Under the pieces are notes generated by a model, which did not search any database, was not told the DNA's origin, and worked only from the letters and a program-made list of their open reading frames with translations. From a bacterium (GTDB taxonomy: Bacteria > Oederibacteriota > CAKKQC01): DNA of 64,000 nt. Position 1 is the first letter of the stretch; each line of letters opens with the position of its first letter. The position numbers and the translations under genes were made by a program. Below are positions 1 to 7,748 of the stretch, piece after piece. The stretch covers positions 87,612 to 151,611 of the forward strand of contig CAKKQC010000027.1 of NCBI GenBank assembly GCA_919901855.1. Reading direction: 5' to 3'.

Positions 1-2013
1 CCCCGTGAACCAGTCGTCCTGCTCGAGGTACATGAGCCGCGTGCCCGCGTGCCGCAGGGCCCCGCCCAGCTCGGTATCCCAGGGCAGGCGTACGGTCAGC
101 GTCGCGCCCGCCGTGTAGGCGGGCATGTGCGCGGCCGGCCGCTCCCGGACCACGGTCGCGACCGGCGCCCCGAAGGTGGGCGACATCCAGTCGGCGTCGA
201 TCGCCGTGACTTCCGTCTTCCGCTGGATTGCCCGGATCGTCGTCAGGCTTGCAGAGAGCCGCACCCGGCCCGCGCGGAACGTCCCCTCGGCCTCTTCCCC
301 GCGGACGCGGACCTGGCCGACGTTTCCCGGCGTCCACTTGCCGGTCGCGTCCGGTGCCCAGTCGATCTGATCCCGGACCTTGCGAGCGTAGGCGCCAACG
401 CGGCCCGTGAGGTGACCAGCCTGCCGCTCGATCGACCACTCGAACGTCCGGCCGCGTTCGGGCCGGAGCGCGGGGTTGCCCCCGTAGTAGGGCGTGGACG
501 GTGTAAGCAGGTCGCTGAGCGTCGGCGCCCGGAACGTGGTACCCGCGGACGCCCGCGCCGTCGTGCCCTCGTACTCCCACGCCGCACCCGCGTGGCCGTT
601 CGTGACCCCGCCGAAAAGCGAGTGGGAGTCGTACCGCGCCCCGCCCGCGAGAGTCAGCCCCTCGACCGCGGCGGGATCGACCCCGGGCGTCCCGGCCAGC
701 CGAGCCAGCGGCCGGGCCGACAGCTCCGCATATCCCGCACCGGTCTCGGTCGCCGCCCGGAGTCCGGGCTGGTCAGCCGTGATGCCGGTGATCACATCGT
801 AGCTTTCTTCCTTGTCCGCCATCCGCTCCCGCCGCCACGATCCGCCGGCCGTCAGCCGCGCGTGCTCGGCCGCCCAGGGCCCGGTCACGGCCTGCCCCTC
901 CAAGCCCATCACTCGCGTGATCGTTCGGCTCGATCCGACGGAGGGGTTGGTGCCCCACATCGGTCCGGCATACGACCCGAAACTGGACTCGAGACGGTTC
1001 TCCTCCGCGTAGTGGCGGAGCGAGACCTCCCCCATCCCCGCGGCCTCGTACGTCACTCCCGTCATCACGTGCCGCCGGTGGTCCGCCTGCCGATCCACGA
1101 GCGAGGAGGAGAGCGCGTCGCCGAACCAGCCCTGCGTCGTGGTCCGCAGGAGCGGGTCCCCTGCGGGCTTCGGACCCGGCGTGCCGAGGCTGTCGTCGAA
1201 CGCGCCCGCCTGGACATCGATCCGCGGATTCGTCGCCGTGGCCGCCTTCACGAAGGTGTCCTCGCTCCGCGCGTCCCCGTTGGGCCGGTAGCCGTCCGTA
1301 CGCGTGCGCTCGTCGCGCAGGAGGAGCCGCACGGGACCCAGCGGTCCGCCGGCCTCGACCCGGGTCAGCCGGGTGCCGTACGTGCCGTCCTCGCCCGTGA
1401 TCTCGCCCCGGAACCGGTCCGGCGGCTCGGCCGTGATCACGTTCACGACCCCGCCCAGCGGGCTGGAGCCGTACAGGAGCCCCGAGGGGCCCCGCAGGAC
1501 CTCGACCCGGTCGATCGCACCGGCGGGGACGAGCGACGTATTCGCCTCGCCCGACGACACGGAGTTGAGCGGACGGCCGTCCTGCAGGACGAGCACCTGG
1601 CTCCCCCGCGACCCCCGAACGCTGACGCTCGACAGGGAGCCGGGCCCCCCGTACCGGGCGACCTCGATCCCGGCCGTCCGCGCCACGGCGTCGCCGAGGT
1701 CGAGCGCGTGCGCGGGCGCGAGGTCGGACTTCCCCACGACGCTGACCGTGTCCGGCACTTCGGACCGCGACTGCGGCATCCGGGCCGCCGTCACGACGAC
1801 CTCGCCCATCGTGGGCACTTCGGCGGCCCGGGCCGGCTGCGCCGATGCGGCCGGCTCCGCGGCCACGGGAAGTTCCGGCTCCGTCGCGGTCGACGTGAGC
1901 GCGACAGACTCGGGCAGGGGCTCAACGGCGGTCGTGGATGAGATATCCGCGGCGAGCGCGGGAGTTGCGAACAGGCAAAGCATGACGGACATGAACCGAG
2001 TGACCCTCGTCAT
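1..2013 (-). CDS. btuB: TonB-dependent outer-membrane receptor, BtuB-like (partial, C-terminus beyond window)
   Basis: The minus frame is open from ATG 2013 to the window edge (671 residues, no stop). It has a signal peptide (about residues 1-21, ending TPALA-A), a TonB box EVVVTAARM at 71-79, then a plug domain with VSVRGSRGSQVLVLQDGRP and the VEVLRGPSGLLYGSSPLGGVVNVIT signature in parts, followed by beta-barrel sequence. A good ribosome binding site (AAGGAG at 2018-2023) precedes the ATG. Family members import scarce ligands across the outer membrane using TonB energy. The upstream cobalamin riboswitch makes a corrinoid the likely substrate. The TonB/ExbBD set at 16.2-18.0 kb could energise it. 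Full receptors are roughly 620-700 residues, so little should be missing. The substrate is inferred from the riboswitch, not from binding residues. Confidence 0.93.
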   Translation of the reverse strand, partial: MTRVTRFMSVMLCLFATPALAADISSTTAVEPLPESVALTSTATEPELPVAAEPAASAQPARAAEVPTMGEVVVTAARMPQSRSEVPDTVSVVGKSDLAPAHALDLGDAVARTAGIEVARYGGPGSLSSVSVRGSRGSQVLVLQDGRPLNSVSSGEANTSLVPAGAIDRVEVLRGPSGLLYGSSPLGGVVNVITAEPPDRFRGEITGEDGTYGTRLTRVEAGGPLGPVRLLLRDERTRTDGYRPNGDARSEDTFVKAATATNPRIDVQAGAFDDSLGTPGPKPAGDPLLRTTTQGWFGDALSSSLVDRQADHRRHVMTGVTYEAAGMGEVSLRHYAEENRLESSFGSYAGPMWGTNPSVGSSRTITRVMGLEGQAVTGPWAAEHARLTAGGSWRRERMADKEESYDVITGITADQPGLRAATETGAGYAELSARPLARLAGTPGVDPAAVEGLTLAGGARYDSHSLFGGVTNGHAGAAWEYEGTTARASAGTTFRAPTLSDLLTPSTPYYGGNPALRPERGRTFEWSIERQAGHLTGRVGAYARKVRDQIDWAPDATGKWTPGNVGQVRVRGEEAEGTFRAGRVRLSASLTTIRAIQRKTEVTAIDADWMSPTFGAPVATVVRERPAAHMPAYTAGATLTVRLPWDTELGGALRHAGTRLMYLEQDDWFTG

Positions 2014-2095
2014 TCGATCTCCTTGGGTGCTCGGGAAAACAGGGGAGGCAGACACCGGCCCCTTGTCCCTCGAGGAACCCGTACGTGGCGGTCAA

Positions 2096-2240
2096 CTTCG
2101 GGGTCGGTCTCCTGACTCCCGCTTCATCCTTCCCCGCGCCTTCCCAGGTTTCCCCAGTGGCATCCAGCGAGGTCGTCAGCGGTCACAGTGGCGGGGCCGT
2201 CGCCGATTCTTCACGGCGTTCCCTTCACCCACGAAGCAAA
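2096..2240 (-). promoter_or_regulatory. Cobalamin (B12) riboswitch aptamer
   Basis: Read on the minus strand, the leader contains in order the conserved cobalamin-aptamer blocks GAAGGGAA, a short hairpin, GACGGCCCCGCCACTGTGA, a second GCCACTG, GGAAGGC, and GAGTCAGGAGACC. The ends can pair as P1: CTTCG-GGGT near 2226-2235 with GACCCCGAAG at 2096-2105. About 80 nt separate the aptamer from the receptor start, space for an expression platform that could mask the AAGGAG site. The family normally represses B12 uptake genes when adenosyl- or methylcobalamin is abundant. The blocks and their order are seen directly; repression of this receptor is inferred. Confidence 0.93.
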
Positions 2241-2252
2241 TGTTGTGGTGAC

Positions 2253-2282
2253 TTTGTACCACTCCTCAATCGGTCTTGTCAA
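2253..2282 (-). promoter_or_regulatory. Sigma70-like promoter for riboswitch-btuB transcript
   Basis: On the minus strand a perfect -35 TTGACA (2282-2277), an 18-nt spacer and a -10 TACAAA (2258-2253) place the predicted start near 2246, just before the riboswitch aptamer. The position fits the transcript exactly. Confidence 0.7.
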
Positions 2283-2307
2283 CGCGGCCCGAGGATGGGC
2301 CGAACGG

Positions 2308-2529
2308 TCAGCGGAGGACTTCGATGACTTCCGCGACCACCTTGACCTCGCCCTCCTCGACATCCTTCAGGACGATGGGCTTGAATTCCGGATTGGTGGG
2401 TTCGAGTCGAATCTCTGCGTGGCGCCACTCGCTCGTGCCGGTTGAAACCTTCGTGCTGGCGTATCTCTTGACCGTATAGGAGCCCCCGGTGTCCGGATCA
2501 TGGATACCGTGATGCTGGACCAGGACGAG
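2308..2529 (-). pseudogene. C-terminal remnant of an S24/LexA-type peptidase-domain protein
   Basis: The last ~72 codons of the open frame that begins in IS3 orfB do not resemble a transposase. From VLVQHHGIHDPDTGGSYTVK to the stop the sequence matches the end of S24 (LexA/UmuD-like) domains: a VLVQ strand, TVKRY carrying the presumed catalytic lysine, and a L-P-N-P-F-P-I run before a final EVIEVL strand. The catalytic serine half is absent. The fragment is therefore the 3' end of a larger gene, joined to the IS by deletion or rearrangement. It keeps its reading frame with the transposase by chance. The parent protein cannot be named from 70 residues. Confidence 0.7.
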
Positions 2530-3148
2530 CGTGACCCCGACGGCCGCAGCCCACTCCCCGACGATCGTCGCGATGAACTCCGGCCCGTTGTCGCTCCGCA
2601 GGTGCGCCGGTACCCCGTACTGATGCCCGAGCCACTCGAGCAGCGCCACGACCTCCGCGGCCTTGAACGAGGGCGCCGCCACGAACGCCAGGCACTCCCG
2701 CGTGTATTCGTCCACCACAGCCAAGAGCCGGATCGACCGTCCGCCCAGCGTCCAGTCCTTCATGAAGTCCAGGCACCAGACCTGGTTCGGCCCCGTAGCC
2801 CGCAAACCCAACAGCTCCGGGATCGGCTTCTGCCGACGCCGTTTCCGCTTGCGGGGCTTCACTTGCAGCTTCAGTAGCTTCCAGATCCGGTGCACCGTGT
2901 TCTCCCCGATCCGCCCCACGAGGTCTCGGACCGCGTCCGTCGCCCGCCGGTATCCCTCGCGCGGAGCGTCCTGGGCCAGCACGGGCAGCAGCGCCTTCAG
3001 CTGCTCGTCCCGTGCCCGTCCGCGACTCACGTACCGCAGGGACGCCCGGCTCCACCCCAGCAGACGGCACGCCCCCCGCTGCGAGAGGTCCGGAATCGCC
3101 GCCAGCACGTCCGCCAGCCGTGCCCGGCGTTCCGCCGGGCTCAGGCTT
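2530..3148 (-). pseudogene. IS3 family transposase OrfB, truncated (catalytic Glu lost)
   Basis: OrfB is read in the -1 frame relative to OrfA (entry near 3148; the open frame with its own ATG starts at 3108). It shows the HTH_21 region, then the rve integrase core: WCLDFMKDW with the first catalytic Asp and LRSDNGPEF with the second. Similarity ends after AAVGVTL, before the expected E-S-F-N region about 35 residues beyond the second Asp. The DDE triad therefore lacks its Glu, and the frame runs on into the S24 remnant to a stop at 2308. It should be inactive. About 205 residues of the usual ~280 remain. Confidence 0.85.
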
Positions 3149-3153
3149 TTCCC
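3122..3153 (-). promoter_or_regulatory. Programmed -1 ribosomal frameshift signal (slippery heptamer + hairpin)
   Basis: Near the end of orfA the minus strand reads the X-XXY-YYZ heptamer G-GGA-AAA (3153-3147). It is followed by 6 nt including the orfA stop TGA (3143-3141), then a perfect 8-bp hairpin GCCCGGCG-GAA-CGCCGGGC (3140-3122). A slip of -1 continues KSLSPAERRARL into orfB. This is the standard IS3-family arrangement for making the OrfAB transposase. Confidence 0.75.
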
Positions 3154-3416
3154 CGTAAGGCCACGGAGAGGGCGCGGCGCGCCAGCTCCGATTCCGCCAG
3201 CAGTTCCTTGAGGTGCCCGTTCTCACGCTCCAGCTCCCGGAACCGCTTGGCCTCCGGCGTCGAGAGCCCGCCGTACTTGTGCCGCCACCGCACGAGCGTC
3301 GATTCGCTGATCCCGAGCACCCGGCACGCTTCCTCGACAGGCTTGCCCTGCGCCAGGAGCGCTTCCGCTTCGCGTACGATCCTGACCATCTCCTCCATCG
3401 GCTGACGCTTCTTCAT
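3141..3416 (-). CDS. IS3 family transposase OrfA (HTH, leucine-zipper)
   Basis: This 91-residue protein has a helix-turn-helix (VEEACRVLGISESTLVRWRHKYG, residues ~27-49 in part) and a C-terminal coiled coil of ELERENGHLKELLAE type. Both are the DNA-binding and oligomerisation parts of OrfA proteins of the IS3 superfamily. The length is normal for OrfA. An AAGGAGGCGAC site lies upstream of ATG 3416. It is intact, but its partner OrfB is truncated, so it could at most bind the surviving IS end. Confidence 0.9.
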   Translation of the reverse strand: MKKRQPMEEMVRIVREAEALLAQGKPVEEACRVLGISESTLVRWRHKYGGLSTPEAKRFRELERENGHLKELLAESELARRALSVALRGKA

Positions 3417-3464
3417 GTCGCCTCCTTGCCCCTCCGGGGCCGGCGACTGTCACTCTACCTGGAC

Positions 3465-5312
3465 TCAAGAACCGGGGGCACTGCACGCCAGCTTCTCGCG
3501 CCGGGGCTTGTTCCGTATGTGCATCTGCCAGTCGGTCTCTGACGCCGATCCCGTCATGACGACCTTGATATGCCCCTTGGCGTCGTCATCGTCATGCCAA
3601 CCTGGCCTCAAAGCCGTGATGGCCCGGTACACGTCAACGCAAATCCGGCGGCTCATGCAGACGATCATCGCCTTCCCATCCATGGCTTCCTGCCGGGCAT
3701 CGAAGTGAGCCAGGAGGTCATGGACCACGATCGCGGTTCGCTTGTCGGCCCCCACGACCGCCTCCAGCGCGGCCCACTTGGTCTTGAGCCGCTCCTTGCT
3801 CGGTGCTTCTTCCCCCTCCGTGATCTCCTCGAACTCCACGTCCAGCTTGGGTCGCTCAGCCTCATCCAGCTCGAGTTTCGCGAGCCGTCCTTCGTAGTAG
3901 ATGGGCACCGTGGCCTTGTCGGCGACCGCCCGCTGGATGTCGTAGATGCTGATGTATTCGCCGAATACCGCCCTCGTGCTCCGGTCCGTGAGATCCAGCG
4001 GGGTCGCCGTGAACCCGATGAACGAGGCATTGGGCAGGGCGTCCCGCAGGTGCTTCGCCAGCCCGTCCATGAAGTCGTAGTGGCTCCGGTGCGCCTCGTC
4101 GGCGATCACGATGATGTTCCGGCGATCAGAGAGAAGCGGCATGGATTGTCCCTTCTTGTCCGGAAGGAACTTCTGTACGGTCGTGAAGACGACGCCCCCA
4201 GCCGCCACTTTGAGCAGTTCGCCGAGGTCCGTGCGTTCGTCGGCCTGGACCGGCTTCTGGCGAAGGAGTTCCTGACACCGCGAGAACGTGCCATAGAGCT
4301 GGTCGTCGAGGTCGTTCCGATCGGTCAGGACAACGACAGTCGGATTCTCCATGGCTGGTTCGACGACGATCCGGCCGGCGTAGAACGCCATCGTCAGGCT
4401 CTTCCCGGATCCCTGCGTGTGCCACACGACCCCGCAACGGCGGTCGCCCGAAGGACGCGATGCCTTGACGGTGGTGACAACCGCGTGCTCGACCGCATGG
4501 AACTGGTGGTAACCCGCGATCTTCTTGACCAGTGCCTTGCCATGATCCTCCTCGAACACGATGAAGTGACGCAGATACCGGAGGAAACGCCCGCGGTCGA
4601 ACAGCCCTTTGACCAGCACTTCGAGTTCCGGCATCATCGCCGAGGCGGGCTCCTCGCCCCCGATGGTCCGCCACGGCAGGAACCACTCCCAGTCCGCGGT
4701 CAACGACCCAAACCTGGCCTCGTTTCCGTCCGACGCCACCAGGACTTCGTTGAACGTAAATAGTGGCGCGATCTCGTCCTTGTAGGTCTGGATCTGCTTG
4801 AACGCGGTCAGGACGGTAGCCTTCTCGTCCGCCGGGTTCTTGAGCTCGATGACCGCGATCGGCAGTCCGTTTAGGAACAGCACGATATCGGGACGCCGAT
4901 GGTGCTGTCCCTCCATCACCGTGAACTGGTTCACCGCAACCCAATCGTTCTCATTGGGATCGCCGAAGTCCACGAGTCGCGCCTTGGCATATGCGACCCG
5001 GCCGTCTTCCTGATACGAAACGTCCACGCCGTCGACGAGCATCCGGTGGAAGAGCCGGTTGCCCTGGGCCAGCGACGGCGCGCTCAGTCCGACGACTCTC
5101 CGGAAGGCATCCTCGATAGCTTCTTCCGGCAGCTTCGGGTTCAGGGTCTCCAGCGCCTCCCTCAACCGCCCGGCGAGGAGCACCTCCTGGTAGGTATCAC
5201 GTTCAGCATCCCGCTCTCCCGGCGCGATCTCTGGTCCATGGAGAACCGTGTATTCGAGTTCGTCCAACCACCCGAGCGCCGCTTCTTCGACCTCGGACTC
5301 AGTGAAGCTCAT
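3465..5312 (-). pseudogene. hsdR: Type I restriction enzyme R subunit HsdR, C-terminally truncated by IS3
   Basis: The 615-residue frame starts [20 protein letters not shown]. It has the N-terminal nuclease domain (RPDIVLF with D142; E156-L-K158, a PD-(D/E)xK motif) and the first RecA-like translocase domain (Walker A TQGSGKS at ~299-305, DEAH at 405-408, TATP at 435-438), and reaches the second RecA domain. HsdR similarity ends at [13 protein letters not shown], and six IS-derived residues follow to a stop. Complete HsdR proteins are usually ~1000 residues. The rest of RecA2, including the arginine-finger motif VI, and the helical domain that docks on HsdM are gone. Translocation and restriction should be abolished, while HsdM-HsdS methylation may persist. 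Confidence 0.9.
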
Positions 5313-5346
5313 GGACGGCTCCCCTCGGCCCGCAGGCCCTGCCGCG

Positions 5347-5562
5347 TCACTCAGGTTGCAGGAGCTCTGCAGAGGAGCTCACCGGCTTGATCTTGCCATT
5401 CTTGAACTCCGCCATCGCATCCGCGGCATACTTCCAGATCTCTGATTCGGGGACCATCCTGAGGGTGAACGTCTTGAAGGCGGCCGCCAGCGTGGTCGAC
5501 GGCCCCTCACTCGGGACGTAGATCACCTCGTTGCGTTCGTCGATCCGCCTGCGCGTCTTCAT
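5347..5562 (-). CDS. Small hypothetical protein (71 aa) upstream of hsdR
   Basis: The start ATG 5562 overlaps the stop of the preceding 62-aa gene (ATGA), indicating translational coupling. hsdR begins 34 nt further on. The protein starts [17 protein letters not shown] and contains [19 protein letters not shown]. It is soluble, has no signal peptide or membrane segment, and I recognise no family. The longer open frame reaching 5667 adds low-complexity sequence that lies over the previous gene, so the internal ATG is preferred. Its place between the DUF1828/1829 gene and hsdR suggests island cargo, possibly one half of a small two-gene module with its neighbour. Confidence 0.7.
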   Translation of the reverse strand: MKTRRRIDERNEVIYVPSEGPSTTLAAAFKTFTLRMVPESEIWKYAADAMAEFKNGKIKPVSSSAELLQPE

Positions 5563-5747
5563 TTCGCGAAAAGACGTTGCATGTCCTCGACCGTCGGGAG
5601 TTCCCGCTCGTCCCTGAGAATCTTCGTTTCCCGCATCTCGAACGACACCCCGCCGATGAGGACGCAAGAATCCTTCATGGCTGCGATCAGCTTCTCGACG
5701 GAAACGTCGGTCCCTTCGATACTGAGGACGATCTTCCTCCTGCCCAT
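5559..5747 (-). CDS. Small hypothetical protein (62 aa)
   Basis: Begins MGRRKIVLSIEGTDVSVEKL; an AGGGGGG stretch 7 nt upstream supports ATG 5747 over the GTG two codons earlier. It has an alternating strand pattern (KIVLSIEG, CVLIGGVSFEM) and an acidic/basic C-terminus ending MQRLFAK. The next small gene overlaps its stop by 4 nt. No family is recognised. The tandem overlapping pair of 62 and 71 residues inside a defence island resembles the architecture of small two-component modules, but nothing in the sequences proves toxin or antitoxin function. Confidence 0.68.
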   Translation of the reverse strand: MGRRKIVLSIEGTDVSVEKLIAAMKDSCVLIGGVSFEMRETKILRDERELPTVEDMQRLFAK

Positions 5748-5790
5748 TGTCACACCCCCCTAGCTAGCCGAACCGCCCAATGCATCCAGG

Positions 5791-6558
5791 TCAATTGAGA
5801 AGAGGTTGTGCACTCGTCTCCCTTTGCGACCAGAGAATCGGATGAACTGAATATGCTCCGAGAGCCTCGAGAACATCGCCCCCCGCACTCCTCTCTCCAT
5901 CGTTCAAAAAGGCAAAGGCCTCGACTCCCTTGCCTCGGCCCTCGCGGGTATCTTCCAGGGAAAAAAGGAAGGAGATGATCGAGTGCTTCGAAGGTGCATT
6001 GATGACCTGCACCAGGCGCTCCGGCCTGTTTCGAGAAGGCGGGATCAGAAAATCAACCGCATGGTCGTATCCGCTCTTGCCAGCCAACTTGACGCGTTCG
6101 TTGTATCGTACTTCCTTGAGATCAAGGTACTCACGCACATCCTCGTAGAACAGCGTTTCTACACGAGCTCGGGCCATGACGAACATGTCGCTGATGGCCA
6201 GCATTGCCTGAACGAGATTGTGGGTGCGTTGGCCGAGATTGCGCGGCGACGCCTCCACGACGAGGCGGCCACCGTCGTTCCTCACGCCGAAACCATTCAA
6301 GACCGACTGGAGAATGTCCTTCCGCTTGGGCGAGTTGAGGTCCAAGCCGCTGGCTCGTAGGTCCGCCATCGTGTAGCCGTCATCGGAAAGAATGACGTTT
6401 CCATTCTGCTTCTGCGCGTAGACCTGCACGTGGTCGTTGTGGCGATCAAGGAAGGGGGTCGTCAGCTCGCAGGAACCTCTGAGCTCCTGGGTCACAAGGC
6501 CCTTTCGAAGCCACGAAACGTAGGCTTCGATGAGGGTATCGCATTCCTGGCGGTTCAT
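5791..6558 (-). CDS. DUF1828/DUF1829 domain-containing protein
   Basis: A 255-residue soluble protein. The N-terminal part has the DUF1828 pattern (TPFLDRHNDHVQVYAQ, then ILSDDGYTMADLRASG). The C-terminal half, from ~residue 130 on, fits DUF1829 (YDHAVDFLIPPSRNRPERLV, INAPSKHSIISFLFSLEDTR). The start ATG 6558 overlaps the stop of the DUF6978-like gene (ATGA), so the two are probably co-translated. Proteins with these domains occur in phage and defence regions, often beside a DUF6978-type partner. The biochemical role is unknown to me. A two-gene defence or toxin-antitoxin-like module is plausible but inferred only from pairing and location. Confidence 0.8.
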   Translation of the reverse strand: MNRQECDTLIEAYVSWLRKGLVTQELRGSCELTTPFLDRHNDHVQVYAQKQNGNVILSDDGYTMADLRASGLDLNSPKRKDILQSVLNGFGVRNDGGRLVVEASPRNLGQRTHNLVQAMLAISDMFVMARARVETLFYEDVREYLDLKEVRYNERVKLAGKSGYDHAVDFLIPPSRNRPERLVQVINAPSKHSIISFLFSLEDTREGRGKGVEAFAFLNDGERSAGGDVLEALGAYSVHPILWSQRETSAQPLLN

Positions 6559-6986
6559 ATGAGACTCACCTGGATTTGAGGCACACCTTGAATATGGCAG
6601 AAGACACAGAAATCCTCCAGCGCTAACCCCATATCCTTCAGATCGTGAAACTCTGCCGGATCAGCAGCAACAGCCCACCGATCCTCGTAGCCCTCTCGAT
6701 AGACGTGCATATGATCTGGACCAACCTGGCTCTCGTCCGGATTCGTGTGCGGGGCGCCCCCGAAATCCAGCCTCACGAGAATGATGGCCTTTCGTCCCCG
6801 CGTCTGATACCTCGCCTTGGAGAGGCGGATAGTGCCCCGCCAGATATCGAGGATGAACCTCTCCCGCCTGTCTTTGCTCTGGAGATCATGGGATTCGTCC
6901 AAGCCCGGCTTGAGATAGATCGGCTGTGGATCCACAAAGTCCTTGTCAGCGGCGATGAGGGCGTCAGCTTCGGCCTGCGTCAACAT
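6555..6986 (-). CDS. DUF6978-like protein, partner of DUF1828/1829
   Basis: This 143-residue protein begins MLTQAEADALIAADK. It contains RRERFILDIWRGTIRLSKA, then IILVRLDFGGAPHTNPD, HMHVYREGYEDRWA and LEDFCVFCHI, the segment order of DUF6978 proteins. The HxHxYREG run is the most conserved-looking part and could be a metal-binding or catalytic site (inference). It is soluble with no signal peptide. The stop overlaps the start of the downstream DUF1828/1829 gene by 4 nt. A 250-nt gap with a short SD-preceded ORF lies upstream. Confidence 0.75.
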   Translation of the reverse strand: MLTQAEADALIAADKDFVDPQPIYLKPGLDESHDLQSKDRRERFILDIWRGTIRLSKARYQTRGRKAIILVRLDFGGAPHTNPDESQVGPDHMHVYREGYEDRWAVAADPAEFHDLKDMGLALEDFCVFCHIQGVPQIQVSLI

Positions 6987-6995
6987 GGTTGGCTC

Positions 6996-7070
6996 TCAGC
7001 ATAGACTCGTGCGGTCAGCAGCGGGCGCGTTTGCCGCGTCGATATTGAGCGCGAAGCCCATCTCAGCCAT
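6996..7070 (-). CDS. Possible 24-residue leader ORF
   Basis: In the 248-nt gap between the phosphatase and DUF6978 genes, an ATG at 7070 follows GAGGAG at good spacing and opens a 24-codon frame (MAEMGFALNIDAANAPAADR...), ending 10 nt before the DUF6978 start. A TAGAAT box at 7137-7132 lies ~60 nt upstream. This could be a leader peptide or the 5' remnant of a decayed gene. No family is recognisable. The rest of the gap shows no gene. Confidence 0.3.
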   Translation of the reverse strand: MAEMGFALNIDAANAPAADRTSLC

Positions 7071-7131
7071 GCTCGCTACTCCTCGCTTCCCGTGGGATCA
7101 TCGGTTCGTCAGCCCCGGCCGACTACCGTTC

Positions 7132-7137
7132 ATTCTA
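7132..7137 (-). promoter_or_regulatory. Candidate -10 box for the DUF6978-DUF1828 unit
   Basis: TAGAAT on the minus strand in the only sizeable gap of the island, ~150 nt before the DUF6978 start. It is the same hexamer as seen before other genes in the window. No convincing -35 was found. Confidence 0.3.
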
Positions 7138-7234
7138 ACGCGGCCCTACCTTCCGGCCGATGCTCGCCGCCTCTAGAATGCCAACCCGCTCACGTTTTCT
7201 GCTCGTGATTCTACAGCCTCTCGCGCCAGCCGGG

Positions 7235-7726
7235 TCATTTGGCGTATTCCGCCCAATGTGATTCGATGAATCCCCGCATGCCACCCTTGGGAGCGTACGC
7301 GGGATAGACTTTCCGGAATTCGTCCTCTGCGATCCCGAGGCTCGTCTTCGGCAGCACGTTCGTTTGTGAAACGAGATAGAGCAATCCTAGCGATGGAGCA
7401 CGTGACTCACCTTGATTGCAGTGAATCAGCGCCCTGTCCCCAGACGCGATCGCTTCCTTCGTGAAGGCAAGCGCTTCGTCGACGATCTCCTTGGCGATGT
7501 AGGCTGGCTCTTCCACGTCCACGAGGTTGAGGAAGAGTCTCTTGTCCCGTCTTGCCCACAGGTACTCAGGATGGTCATTGGGGGCGCCACGTCCTCGGTA
7601 TCCGAGGAGTTCTCGGTGGTAAGGTTCCTTGCATGCGTGGACCGTCCACCATCCAGCCTGACCGATGACTGATTCCTCGAAGTCCGCTGCGGCTCCGACA
7701 AAGAGCCTCTGGCAGATCTCAACCAT
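7235..7726 (-). CDS. Dual-specificity/tyrosine phosphatase-like protein
   Basis: This 163-residue soluble protein carries the Cys-phosphatase P-loop HCNQGESRAPS (C103, R109, followed by Ser). D70 in NLVDVEEP is a candidate general acid, in the expected place for the DSP fold. The P-loop has the CX5R signature of enzymes that hydrolyse phospho-Tyr/Ser/Thr or other phosphate esters. The start MVEICQRLFVG is 22 nt after the GIY-YIG gene, in the same transcription unit. Placed inside the type I R-M island it may act in defence, for instance on a phosphorylated protein or nucleotide-type substrate, but the substrate cannot be read from sequence. Confidence 0.83.
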   Translation of the reverse strand: MVEICQRLFVGAAADFEESVIGQAGWWTVHACKEPYHRELLGYRGRGAPNDHPEYLWARRDKRLFLNLVDVEEPAYIAKEIVDEALAFTKEAIASGDRALIHCNQGESRAPSLGLLYLVSQTNVLPKTSLGIAEDEFRKVYPAYAPKGGMRGFIESHWAEYAK

Positions 7727-7748
7727 TACTCGCCATTTTCATCTGCTC

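Larger units (their letters stand above)
2530..3485 (-). mobile_element. IS3-family insertion sequence, 3' end deleted
   Basis: The element carries orfA, a -1 frameshift signal and a 5' portion of orfB. The orfA-proximal end appears to be at ~3485, where the minus strand reads TGCAGTGCCCCCGGTTCTTG, typical of IS3-type termini starting with TG. HsdR coding sequence stops at this point. The other terminus is missing: orfB similarity ends at ~2530 and S24-like sequence follows. Intact elements of the family are about 1.2-1.5 kb, so roughly a quarter or more is lost, and no target duplication can be sought. Confidence 0.82.

Noticed and set aside
49..1941. Long Arg/Pro-rich open frame on the plus strand (630 codons).
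   Set aside because: It is the antisense of the TonB-dependent receptor, has low-complexity composition and no family match.
2530..3485. Possible intact IS3 element.
   Set aside because: OrfB lacks its catalytic Glu region and only one terminus is recognisable.
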